6,675 nt of DNA, from the NCBI GenBank assembly GCA_902489445.1, contig CABTZX010000053.1, forward strand, positions 1 to 6,675, in the 5' to 3' direction. Made by a program: the position numbers and the translations under genes. Shown here piece after piece: positions 1-5,412 of this stretch (the stretch's first letter is position 1; every line of letters starts with the position of its first letter). Below the pieces are notes generated by a model. It was not told where the DNA came from. It ran no database searches and saw only the letters and a program-made list of their open reading frames with translations. This stretch comes from an uncultured Bacteroidales bacterium (GTDB taxonomy: Bacteria > Bacteroidota > Bacteroidia > Bacteroidales > Porphyromonadaceae).

Positions 1-3
1 AAT

Positions 4-69
4 ACTCTATAGACTTTTTCAGAAAACTCTATAGACTTTCTGGAAAAACTCTATAGACTTTCCCCCGAC
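4..69 (-). repeat. 22-bp-period tandem repeat array A (three units, open at window edge)
   Basis: Three units begin at 4, 26 and 48, exactly 22 bp apart. Each starts with the same 14 bases, ACTCTATAGACTTT (4-17, 26-39, 48-61), followed by an 8-base tail that varies. Read on the minus strand the core is AAAGTCTATAGAGT, nearly palindromic around CTATAG. The array lies downstream of the metallophosphoesterase stop codon and may continue to the left of the window. It shares period and architecture (AAAG, central TATA, AGT(T) end, variable tail) with the array at 5167-5254, although the core sequence differs. The repetition is seen directly; its function is unknown. Confidence 0.9.
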
Positions 70-264
70 AACTCCGAACAAACGCCCGGACAGCATGGGA
101 GCAACGATTTGATCGCATTGGAGAACCGCTCCGATCCCATCGTAGATGCGCTCCGCTTCCTCGGTAGAAAATTGCGCGAGGTGCGCAGATGCGGGGCGGC
201 TCGTGCGTTGAGTCGGGGCGGAGCGACGGGGGCGGTTAGCGCTCGGCTCCGAATACGAGGTCAA
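19..264 (-). CDS. doubtful small ORF, 81 codons, overlapping the metallophosphoesterase 3' end
   Basis: This open frame starts 29 bp inside the end of the metallophosphoesterase gene, in another frame, and ends within repeat array A, so its last dozen or so residues are encoded by repeats. Its first part is rich in Arg, Pro and Ser, as expected from a GC-rich stretch read in any open frame. The middle (roughly residues 30-65, LAQFSTEEAERIYDGIGAV onward) looks more protein-like, with ordinary codon choices. I recognise no family. It could be a small real gene, the remnant of a gene interrupted by the repeats, or chance. No promoter or ribosome-binding signal decides the matter. Confidence 0.2.
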   Translation of the reverse strand: MTSYSEPSANRPRRSAPTQRTSRPASAHLAQFSTEEAERIYDGIGAVLQCDQIVAPMLSGRLFGVVGGKSIEFFQKVYRVF

Positions 265-1381
265 TCACAACGATTTCGCTCCGTGTACCCACTCGGATGG
301 CGGGTCCGGCGGCACCTATTCCGCTCGATACGTAGAAGTGAGTGTTACCTATACGCCGATATCCGTATGCAAGGGGGAAATAAGCTTCCACAATCCACTT
401 GAAAGGCCAAATCTGTCCGTCGTGGGTATGACCGTAAAGGGCGAGATCGACCCATTGCGTGGGCAGTTTGTTCAATTCCTTTGGCTGATGCTCGAAGTAA
501 ACGATAGGTAGAGATTTATCAATGTTCGCCATTATGTCTGCCGCCTCTTTGCGGTGTCGCTGCGTAGCATCGTCTCTGCCCACGAGGTAGAAGCAGTTAT
601 CGATGAGCTGCGCGGTATCAATGAGAAGATGTGCGTGACAATCCTTGACCCATTGTACCTTTTCGGGCGTATCGGCGCGGTAATCGTGGTTGCCCATTAC
701 CATATAGACGCCCAGTGGAATCTCGGACGCAAGGTCGCGCATTAGGGGGATGATATCGCCATCATATCCGTAACAGCTGAAGTAGTCGAATAGATCGCCT
801 CCCACGAGGAGAATATCGGGCTTTTGCCGGAGAATCTGATCCACATAAGAGCGGATATGACGGGGACGGATCGACTCGCCGATATGCACATCGGAAATGA
901 ACGCGATGCGCACGCTATCACGGCAGGCGGGAGTCCGCTTGGTGGTGGAGAGGGATAGGTGCGTGATTTGGGGATGTGCCACGCGCATCATACCGCTCGC
1001 CACGATGAGAAGCGAGGAAAGCAACACGGCAGTAAAGGCAATGTAGCGCACTTTTCGCTTGTTCCGCTCGCTGCTTCGGTAAAACCATCGGAAAGTAAAT
1101 CGATCCAGTAGCGCGAGTAGTTCGCAAAGAATCAATCCCATTACCGCATAAATGGCGGTAAAGTAATAGGTATTGCAGATGTTCAGGATGTGGCGCATGG
1201 TAACGCTCCCCAACGATTTGAAGCCGAAAAGCCCCACAAAGTAAAGAGCAAAGAGGGCGGCGATAAGGGAATAGAATGTGTACTTCAGCCAAGGCTTTGG
1301 GGCAAGAGCTTTTCCTCCGCGCCAGATAAATAGAGCATCAAAGAGGATGATCGCCCAAAAAGATTCAACAAAAACGGACAT
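236..1381 (-). CDS. membrane-anchored calcineurin-like metallophosphoesterase (YaeI/YkuE-like)
   Basis: A 381-residue protein with two parts. Residues ~1-135 contain about four hydrophobic segments (near 5-20, 34-54, 68-92 and 111-130) separated by a basic loop (RSSERNKRKVR, ~102-112). Residues ~155-378 form a metallophosphoesterase domain with all signature blocks: D164-x-H166 in ISDVHIGE, GGD at 194-196, GNHD at 230-233, H298 in FEHQP and GHTH at 317-320 followed by DGQIWP. These residues bind a two-metal centre in the family. Membrane-anchored relatives with the GHTHDGQ(I/L)-P ending include YkuE/YaeI-type enzymes, some acting on UDP-sugar lipids or other phosphodiesters; the substrate here cannot be read from sequence. 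The start follows the MATE stop by 10 bp with no promoter between, so it is probably the second gene of that operon. Confidence 0.88.
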   Translation of the reverse strand: MSVFVESFWAIILFDALFIWRGGKALAPKPWLKYTFYSLIAALFALYFVGLFGFKSLGSVTMRHILNICNTYYFTAIYAVMGLILCELLALLDRFTFRWFYRSSERNKRKVRYIAFTAVLLSSLLIVASGMMRVAHPQITHLSLSTTKRTPACRDSVRIAFISDVHIGESIRPRHIRSYVDQILRQKPDILLVGGDLFDYFSCYGYDGDIIPLMRDLASEIPLGVYMVMGNHDYRADTPEKVQWVKDCHAHLLIDTAQLIDNCFYLVGRDDATQRHRKEAADIMANIDKSLPIVYFEHQPKELNKLPTQWVDLALYGHTHDGQIWPFKWIVEAYFPLAYGYRRIGNTHFYVSSGIGAAGPAIRVGTRSEIVVIDLVFGAER

Positions 1382-1391
1382 AGGTATAAGG

Positions 1392-2837
1392 TTATTTGGT
1401 CTCTGTGGTATGAGGGAGCTGATCGGATGGCTCTTTTTTGCCGTAGCGCTTCCGGAATCGAGGGATAAAGAAGAGTATCATGCCGATAGCGGTTAGCCCG
1501 GAAAGCGCATCCGAAAGGGGCATGGCGATCCAAACGCCCTTGATTCCGTAGAAAATGGGAAGGATGAGCAGCCCCGGGAGCAGGTATATAAGTTGCCGCG
1601 TGACCGAGATGAACATCGCCTTGCCACTATGCCCCAATCCTTGAAAGAATTGAACGCTCGTGAGCTGGCAGCCGACTAATGGGAAGCCGAGCAACACAAT
1701 GCCGATGGCGGTATAGGTGAGATGAGCCAACTCGGGGCCGGGATTGAATATATCTACAAAGATTGAGGGCTTGAGTAGCGCAATCAGCAATCCGAGCGTG
1801 GCAACGGATATATTGACTAGTAGCGCACACTTATATGCCTTTATGGAACGCTCTATTTTACCCGCACCGAGGTTGAAGCCCACAATTGGCTGCATTCCCA
1901 TCGATACGCCCAACATAAATTGAATGAATAGCTGTGTAATGCCCAATATGATAGCGTAGGCAGCCATCGCGCTCACTACTTCCGATTCGGTAGTGCCATA
2001 TTGTGCAAAAGAGCGATTGATAACCATACTGACAACGGCACCCACAATAGCCATGGCAAAGGGCGCAACGCCGATGGAAATGATCTGCCCGATCATGTGT
2101 CGGGAGGGCTTCATTCCGTTCTTCGTAAAGTGAACTATGGAGCGTTTGTCGAAGAAATGGCTCATTACGTAGCAGGCGGCAATCACCATTGCAATGGAAG
2201 TAGCCCAAGCGGCACCGGCAATTCCCCAGTCGAAAACGAAGATAAAGAGCGCATCCAGCACAACGTTGGTCAAGGCACCGATGAGCATTGAGATCATCGC
2301 TTTGGTGGGATAGCCGGAAGCCCGCATCACTGCGTTGAAGCTGAATGATAAATCGGAGAACAGATTGAAGGGAATTACAATATAGAGGTACGTTTTAGCG
2401 TAGGGAATAATAGCGTCTCCGGCACCGAAAAGCCTAAGCAGTGGCTCCAAAAAGATTAGTGCAAGCGTGCAAAGCACTACATTGAAAACGAAAGTGAGGA
2501 TGAGTGCGTTGCCCAATATCTGTTCGGCTTTGTGTAATTCCTTGCGACCCATCAGAATGGATACGCGAACCGATGCTCCGGAACCAATAAGCATTCCAAA
2601 AGCGATCAGAAAGAGCAGAATGGGAAAGGTAACGCCTAATCCGGCAATGGCAAGGTCTCCTGCAGCCTGACCAATAAAGATGCGGTCCACTACGTTATAG
2701 AGCGCGTTCACCACGGTGCCGATAACGGCAGGCAATGCATACTTGAAAAGCAACGAAGGTATTGCTCCGTATTCCAAAGCGTGGAGCCGTTCTACGTCTT
2801 TTTTTCGTTGTTCTTCTTCAGTCGTTGCCTTATTCAT
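1392..2837 (-). CDS. MATE-family multidrug/toxin efflux transporter
   Basis: A 481-residue, strongly hydrophobic inner-membrane protein of the usual MATE length, with around twelve predicted membrane segments. Family features include ALYNVVDRIFIGQ at 45-57, the first-half motif around FNAVMRASGYPTKAM (167-181), NVVLDALFIF (191-200), and GMQPIVGFNLGAGK (314-327), the equivalent second-half motif. The sequence resembles the DinF/MepA branch rather than classical NorM, an impression that needs a tree. MATE proteins export cationic drugs or toxic metabolites using H+ or Na+ gradients. The charged N-terminus (residues 1-20) and short basic C-terminus are cytosolic tails. The chosen ATG is preceded by an ~80-nt leader from a TACCTTTG box at 2919-2926. 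It leads a two-gene unit with the metallophosphoesterase. Substrate unknown. Confidence 0.92.
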   Translation of the reverse strand: MNKATTEEEQRKKDVERLHALEYGAIPSLLFKYALPAVIGTVVNALYNVVDRIFIGQAAGDLAIAGLGVTFPILLFLIAFGMLIGSGASVRVSILMGRKELHKAEQILGNALILTFVFNVVLCTLALIFLEPLLRLFGAGDAIIPYAKTYLYIVIPFNLFSDLSFSFNAVMRASGYPTKAMISMLIGALTNVVLDALFIFVFDWGIAGAAWATSIAMVIAACYVMSHFFDKRSIVHFTKNGMKPSRHMIGQIISIGVAPFAMAIVGAVVSMVINRSFAQYGTTESEVVSAMAAYAIILGITQLFIQFMLGVSMGMQPIVGFNLGAGKIERSIKAYKCALLVNISVATLGLLIALLKPSIFVDIFNPGPELAHLTYTAIGIVLLGFPLVGCQLTSVQFFQGLGHSGKAMFISVTRQLIYLLPGLLILPIFYGIKGVWIAMPLSDALSGLTAIGMILFFIPRFRKRYGKKEPSDQLPHTTETK

Positions 2838-2897
2838 CTTCTATGGTTTTATGGTTCAGCTTGCCTAATTGCTGTTTGGGTCATGGCGCAAACCTAC

Positions 2898-2916
2898 TTG
2901 CAATGCAGTTTTGCAA
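2898..2916 (-). promoter_or_regulatory. TTGCAA-N7-TTGCAA dyad in the MATE leader (possible operator)
   Basis: Two copies of the self-complementary hexamer TTGCAA lie at 2898-2903 and 2911-2916, seven bases apart. Because each hexamer is a palindrome, the pair is both a direct and an inverted repeat. It sits just downstream of the MATE -7 box at 2919-2926, overlapping the expected transcription start, where a repressor could block initiation. In RNA it could also form a 6-bp hairpin with a 7-base loop. The dyad is visible; the operator role is inference, and no regulator gene is present in the window. Confidence 0.3.
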
Positions 2917-2918
2917 CA

Positions 2919-2926
2919 CAAAGGTA
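2919..2926 (-). promoter_or_regulatory. -7 box TACCTTTG for the MATE-metallophosphoesterase unit
   Basis: On the minus strand the sequence reads TACCTTTG, a full match to the Bacteroidetes -7 consensus TAnnTTTG. It lies 15 bp beyond the pabC stop codon, so it separates pabBC transcription from the MATE unit. I see no TTG -33 element at the usual 17-23 bp spacing. The predicted start is about 75 nt before the MATE ATG. Confidence 0.55.
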
Positions 2927-2940
2927 CCAAAAAGCAGTTA

Positions 2941-3516
2941 TTATCTCCCATTTGTAAGCGGACGCATTGCGTTGATGAAACGGACCTCCTCATAGTGCTC
3001 TAACTCGGTTGCCTTGATGCGTATAGGTGTAAGAATGCCCTGATCTATGAGGAACGCGCGTTGAACCCCCTCGAGCAGAGGCGTATCGGGCGTGTACCAA
3101 TGCCCTTGGCGCAAGAGAGCCAAATTGCTGAAGCTACTATCGGTAAGGAAGCCTTCGCTATTAACCAGCAGCACTTCGTCCGCTTTGCTACGTGATTTTA
3201 GCTCATTTAGTACAGTTCGATCGGTACTTTTATGCCTATACGTATAGCCATCGGGCAGTTTTACCGGCTCAAAGCTGCGAATGGTGCGGTAGCGGTACGC
3301 GTCAAAGCCGATATGTTCGATAGCACCTCGGTAGAGGATTCTGCATTTAACTACCTCGTTGCGAAGCGATTCGGGGCAAAGAACGGATAAATCCGGCAGT
3401 TCCGGACAGGGAAAACCTAACTCCTTAGCCGTGCGTGCCATACGCGCTGTGTGATAGGGCAATAGCTGCGGTTTGCCCTCCTTTAGGCAGATACTTTCAA
3501 TAAACAGTTCTTCCAT
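2941..3516 (-). CDS. pabC: aminodeoxychorismate lyase-like PLP enzyme (class IV aminotransferase fold, PabC)
   Basis: A 191-residue protein with the class IV aminotransferase layout. K96 in YRHKSTDR is the likely lysine that binds pyridoxal phosphate. E121 and the following GFLTDSSFSNL (122-132) match the conserved E-x(5)-(S/T)-x-x-(S/T)-N cofactor-binding block, and TPDTPLLEGVQRAFL (142-156) matches the C-terminal TP-PLL-G-xR motif. In the pathway this enzyme removes pyruvate from 4-amino-4-deoxychorismate to give p-aminobenzoate. It is shorter than E. coli PabC (269 residues), mainly because the N-terminal domain is compact; all catalytic blocks are present. Its ATG overlaps the pabB stop by one base (TAATG), which indicates translational coupling. 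Two in-frame stops (TAATAA) end it. The assignment rests largely on the pabB neighbour, since motifs alone do not exclude a branched-chain or D-amino-acid aminotransferase. Confidence 0.85.
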   Translation of the reverse strand: MEELFIESICLKEGKPQLLPYHTARMARTAKELGFPCPELPDLSVLCPESLRNEVVKCRILYRGAIEHIGFDAYRYRTIRSFEPVKLPDGYTYRHKSTDRTVLNELKSRSKADEVLLVNSEGFLTDSSFSNLALLRQGHWYTPDTPLLEGVQRAFLIDQGILTPIRIKATELEHYEEVRFINAMRPLTNGR

Positions 3517-4532
3517 TATGTAAAAGGTAGGTACACTTTCTCGATTACCTCCCGATATTCGTCTTCCGCACGGCTGTTGATGGTGATGCCACCGCCACTG
3601 TGATAGAGTAGTGTGCCGTCCTCTTTTTGCTCTATAAAGCGGATCATTACCGCTGAATCTAACGAAGTGCCGTCAAAGTACCCGAAAACGCCCGTATAGT
3701 ACCCTCGCGGCTCCGTTTCTGCCTCTTCAATCGCCTTCACGGTAGCCTCTTTTGGCGCTCCCGTGATACTGCCCGCCGGAAGCAATTTGCTTATAATCGT
3801 GCCTAACGTATCGATGGCGTTTGGAGGAAGCGTAGCGCTGATTAGCGAAGATACCTGTATCAGACTTCCTTTGAGCGTCTTAATCTCATCGATGTAGCGG
3901 AATTGATCTACCCGTACGTTGCGACCTACGCGCGCCAAATCACTTCGCATCAAGTCAACAACGGTATAGTGTTCGGCCGTCTCCTTGGCATCGTTTAGAA
4001 TGCGCTCGCGAGCATTTGGCAATGTGGCATCAATAGTGCCTTTCATCGGGTTTGTCTCAATTCGGTAAAATCCCTCTTTATCGGGCTTAATCAGTACGAA
4101 TCGTTCCGGCGAAAAGCAGACAAATTGCCCCGGTACGTAGAGGCGGTACAGCGCATCCGCGCGCTCTGCAATAGACAAAAGGGTGCAGGATGTTTCAATC
4201 CGCGTGGCAATAGTCAAGTTGGCAAGAAAGCTGTCCCCATTCGCAAAGGCGCGTCTAATTCGCTCAAAATGTCCTTGGTATTTTTCAAAAGAACGCGGAT
4301 AAACGCGTAACGAAGCGCTTTTGCACGGCTCGGTGGATAGAGGCATGTTCCCTCGTCCCCTAATACTATAGCGGATTTCTGTCTGTTCTTCCGGGTGCGG
4401 CACCAGTATGCCCTCTTCTGCTTTGTAATCAACCGCAAACAGAAAGGGGGTACGAGTTTGCCCCAAGCGGTTCATCGCTCGGAATAAATCTTCTGCCGGC
4501 ATCTGTGCCGGGTTAGTATAATCCTCTCCCAT
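3516..4532 (-). CDS. pabB: aminodeoxychorismate synthase component I (PabB)
   Basis: A 338-residue chorismate-utilising enzyme. It adds an amino group to chorismate, using ammonia from the glutaminase subunit. Motifs in order: FLANLTIAT (102-110), SPERF (141-145), PMKGT (162-166), the DLMRSDLARV block (193-202), GSITGAPK (254-261), GGGIT (313-317) and AEDEY (322-326). The lysine in PMKGT (K164) marks aminodeoxychorismate synthase, since anthranilate synthases have PIAGT there. The protein is shorter than E. coli PabB (453 residues) because the N-terminal Trp-binding-like domain is reduced; this compact form looks intact, not truncated. The usual RND is RSD here. The listed ATG lies 7 bases after a TACATTTG -7 box, making the message nearly leaderless; Met11 (MPAEDLFRAM) is a plausible alternative start with a normal leader. 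Confidence 0.92.
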   Translation of the reverse strand: MGEDYTNPAQMPAEDLFRAMNRLGQTRTPFLFAVDYKAEEGILVPHPEEQTEIRYSIRGRGNMPLSTEPCKSASLRVYPRSFEKYQGHFERIRRAFANGDSFLANLTIATRIETSCTLLSIAERADALYRLYVPGQFVCFSPERFVLIKPDKEGFYRIETNPMKGTIDATLPNARERILNDAKETAEHYTVVDLMRSDLARVGRNVRVDQFRYIDEIKTLKGSLIQVSSLISATLPPNAIDTLGTIISKLLPAGSITGAPKEATVKAIEEAETEPRGYYTGVFGYFDGTSLDSAVMIRFIEQKEDGTLLYHSGGGITINSRAEDEYREVIEKVYLPFT

Positions 4533-4539
4533 AGCCGTG

Positions 4540-4547
4540 CAAATGTA
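4540..4547 (-). promoter_or_regulatory. -7 box TACATTTG for pabBC
   Basis: Read on the minus strand, this is a full match to TAnnTTTG. A TTTG lies 23 bp upstream at 4571-4574 (inside pabA), at the long end of the accepted -33 spacing. The box ends 7 bases before the listed pabB ATG, so a start only about 2-4 nt before that codon is expected. Confidence 0.6.
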
Positions 4548-4548
4548 C

Positions 4549-4556
4549 TACCTTTG
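4549..4556 (+). promoter_or_regulatory. -7 box TACCTTTG for pabA
   Basis: A full match to TAnnTTTG ending 8 bases before the pabA ATG, predicting a leader of only about 3-5 nt. It lies one base from the opposing pabBC -7 box. No TTG -33 element is seen at 17-23 bp upstream, a stretch that lies inside the first codons of pabB. Confidence 0.6.
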
Positions 4557-4564
4557 TTGGGACT

Positions 4565-5149
4565 ATGAGACAAATACTGATAGCAGATTGTCACGATTCC
4601 TTTGTCTTCAACGTGGTGGAACTACTGCGAGCGATGGATCGGTGTGCCGTAGAGATTGTGTCGGTAGAACAAGCCGGCGCAATTGATCTATCCTTGTACG
4701 CCGGAGTTGTGCTCTCTCCGGGACCGTCTACGCCTATCCGTACGGAAGGTTTATTGCCCCTCGTGGCGCGTTGTTATACCACGCACTCCGTGCTCGGAAT
4801 CTGCTTGGGGCATCAGGCTCTGGGAGCGTTCTTTGGAGCAGAACCGGTGCGGCTTGAGCATCCTCGGCACGGATATGGCGAACAGCTTATTGATGTAGCT
4901 GCAGATGAACTGCTCTTTAGAGCATATCACGGCACAAAAGTGGCGCGCTACCACTCTTGGGTTGTGGACGAAGCTACCTTGCCCCAAACGTTGCAAATAA
5001 CCGCCCGAGCCGCAAGTGACCATACTATTATGGCGCTCCGGCACAAGGATCTGCCGCTTCGTAGCGTACAGTTTCATCCCGAGAGCTACCTTTCCGAAGA
5101 GGGCTTTGCGATGCTTGCCGCCTGGGTGAGTAGCCTGCCTGATAAGTGA
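4565..5149 (+). CDS. pabA: class I glutamine amidotransferase subunit of aminodeoxychorismate synthase (PabA)
   Basis: A 194-residue, full-length glutaminase subunit. It hydrolyses glutamine and channels ammonia to PabB. The N-terminus MRQILIADCHDSF contains the conserved DSF (11-13), followed by LSPGPS (50-55). The nucleophile is C80 in GICLGHQALG (78-87), and the other triad residues are H171 and E173 in VQFHPES (168-174). TrpG of anthranilate synthase is very similar and in many bacteria one protein serves both; the divergent pabBC neighbours and absence of trp genes favour PabA. No internal start is possible without losing the first beta strand, so the near-leaderless message implied by the promoter at 4549-4556 appears real if that box is used. 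A 22-bp repeat array begins 17 bp after the stop. Confidence 0.9.
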   Translation: MRQILIADCHDSFVFNVVELLRAMDRCAVEIVSVEQAGAIDLSLYAGVVLSPGPSTPIRTEGLLPLVARCYTTHSVLGICLGHQALGAFFGAEPVRLEHPRHGYGEQLIDVAADELLFRAYHGTKVARYHSWVVDEATLPQTLQITARAASDHTIMALRHKDLPLRSVQFHPESYLSEEGFAMLAAWVSSLPDK

Positions 5150-5166
5150 CCTAATCCCCTGTGACA

Positions 5167-5254
5167 AAAGGTATATAAGTTTCGAATGAAAGGTATATAC
5201 CTTCCGATCGAAAGGTATATAAGTATCGTTTGATAGGTATAGATGTTTTGTTCG
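5167..5254 (+). repeat. 22-bp-period tandem repeat array B (four units)
   Basis: Four abutting 22-bp units start at 5167, 5189, 5211 and 5233. The first three begin AAAGGTATATA; the fourth is degenerate (ATAGGTATAGA). The last ~7 bases of each unit vary, but all end in a (T/A)CGNNTG- or TCG-like tail. The core of unit 2 (5190-5203) is a perfect 14-bp palindrome, AAGGTATATACCTT, whereas units 1 and 3 have AAGTT or AAGTA in the right half. The array follows pabA and is read in the same direction. It is built like array A at 4-69. Minisatellite-bearing mobile repeats with 23-bp units (BrickBuilt) are known in Porphyromonas gingivalis; a relationship here is only an analogy. Confidence 0.9.
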
Positions 5255-5335
5255 ATGCTGTTTAATCGCTCTTTTCTTATCGGGTAGAATTCTTGCCTAA
5301 ACATGGAGCGTAATTTGATCCTTAAAGTAGACGAA
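5255..5335. other. spacer between repeat array B and the ROK kinase promoter
   Basis: No gene is supported here. A 14-codon ORF at 5303-5347 (MERNLILKVDELSV) overlaps the promoter region of the kinase and is most likely chance. I see no terminator hairpin for pabA in this stretch or in the repeats. Confidence 0.5.
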
Positions 5336-5369
5336 TTGAGCGTATAAATCGAAAATATTATTATCTTTG
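5336..5369 (+). promoter_or_regulatory. promoter of the ROK kinase (TTG-N23-TATCTTTG)
   Basis: TATCTTTG at 5362-5369 is a full match to TAnnTTTG. A TTG at 5336-5338 lies 23 bp upstream, at the long end of the 17-23 bp range described for Bacteroidetes promoters. It predicts a transcript starting near 5374, so the TTG codon at 5367 that would extend the kinase frame upstream lies inside the promoter and cannot be the start. Confidence 0.65.
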
Positions 5370-5385
5370 CTAAAGAAGAGGGAAA

Positions 5386-5412
5386 ATGAATTACATAATG
5401 GTATCATTATGA
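5386..5412 (+). CDS. possible 8-codon upstream ORF in the ROK kinase leader
   Basis: Within the predicted leader, ATG at 5386 opens a short frame, MNYIMVSL, whose TGA stop (5410-5412) overlaps the kinase ATG at 5409 as ATGA. A second in-frame ATG lies at 5398. A purine-rich AGAGGG (5377-5382) precedes the first ATG, closer to a Shine-Dalgarno than anything before the kinase ATG. The four-base stop/start overlap is typical of translational coupling. Short ORFs also arise by chance in leaders, so expression needs evidence. Confidence 0.3.
   Translation: MNYIMVSL
5394..5411 (+). promoter_or_regulatory. inverted repeat CATAATG-GTAT-CATTATG covering the kinase start codon
   Basis: Perfect 7-bp arms (5394-5400 and 5405-5411) with a 4-base loop. 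The last three bases of the right arm are the kinase ATG, so an RNA hairpin would sequester the start codon; translation of the small upstream ORF would open it. As DNA it could instead be an operator about 20 bp past the transcription start. The structure is visible; either role is inference, and the stem is AT-rich and not very stable. Confidence 0.45.

Noticed and set aside
193..235. Three GGGGCGG copies, the first two 22 bp apart, with possible G-quadruplex potential
   Set aside because: Beyond the 7-mer the two 22-bp blocks match only about half, the third copy is 14 bp away, and the tract is short; it does not support another array.
109..402. 97-codon plus-strand ORF
   Set aside because: It is antisense to the metallophosphoesterase end and the GC-rich spacer; Arg/Gly/Ser-rich composition is that of a shadow frame.
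1384..1394. GGTATAAGGTT between the MATE and metallophosphoesterase genes, resembling the array B core
   Set aside because: Only a partial match without a repeated unit, and most of it is constrained by the MATE stop and gene spacing.
4751..5167. 138-codon minus-strand ORF opposite pabA
   Set aside because: It is a shadow of pabA, which has all catalytic motifs on the plus strand; no promoter or family on the minus strand.
5303..5347. 14-codon ORF MERNLILKVDELSV
   Set aside because: It overlaps the kinase promoter, lies before its predicted transcription start, and has no signal of its own.
5367..5408. Upstream extension of the ROK kinase from a TTG codon (14 extra residues)
   Set aside because: The TTG is part of the TATCTTTG -7 box; family proteins begin just before the DxGGT loop, as with ATG 5409.
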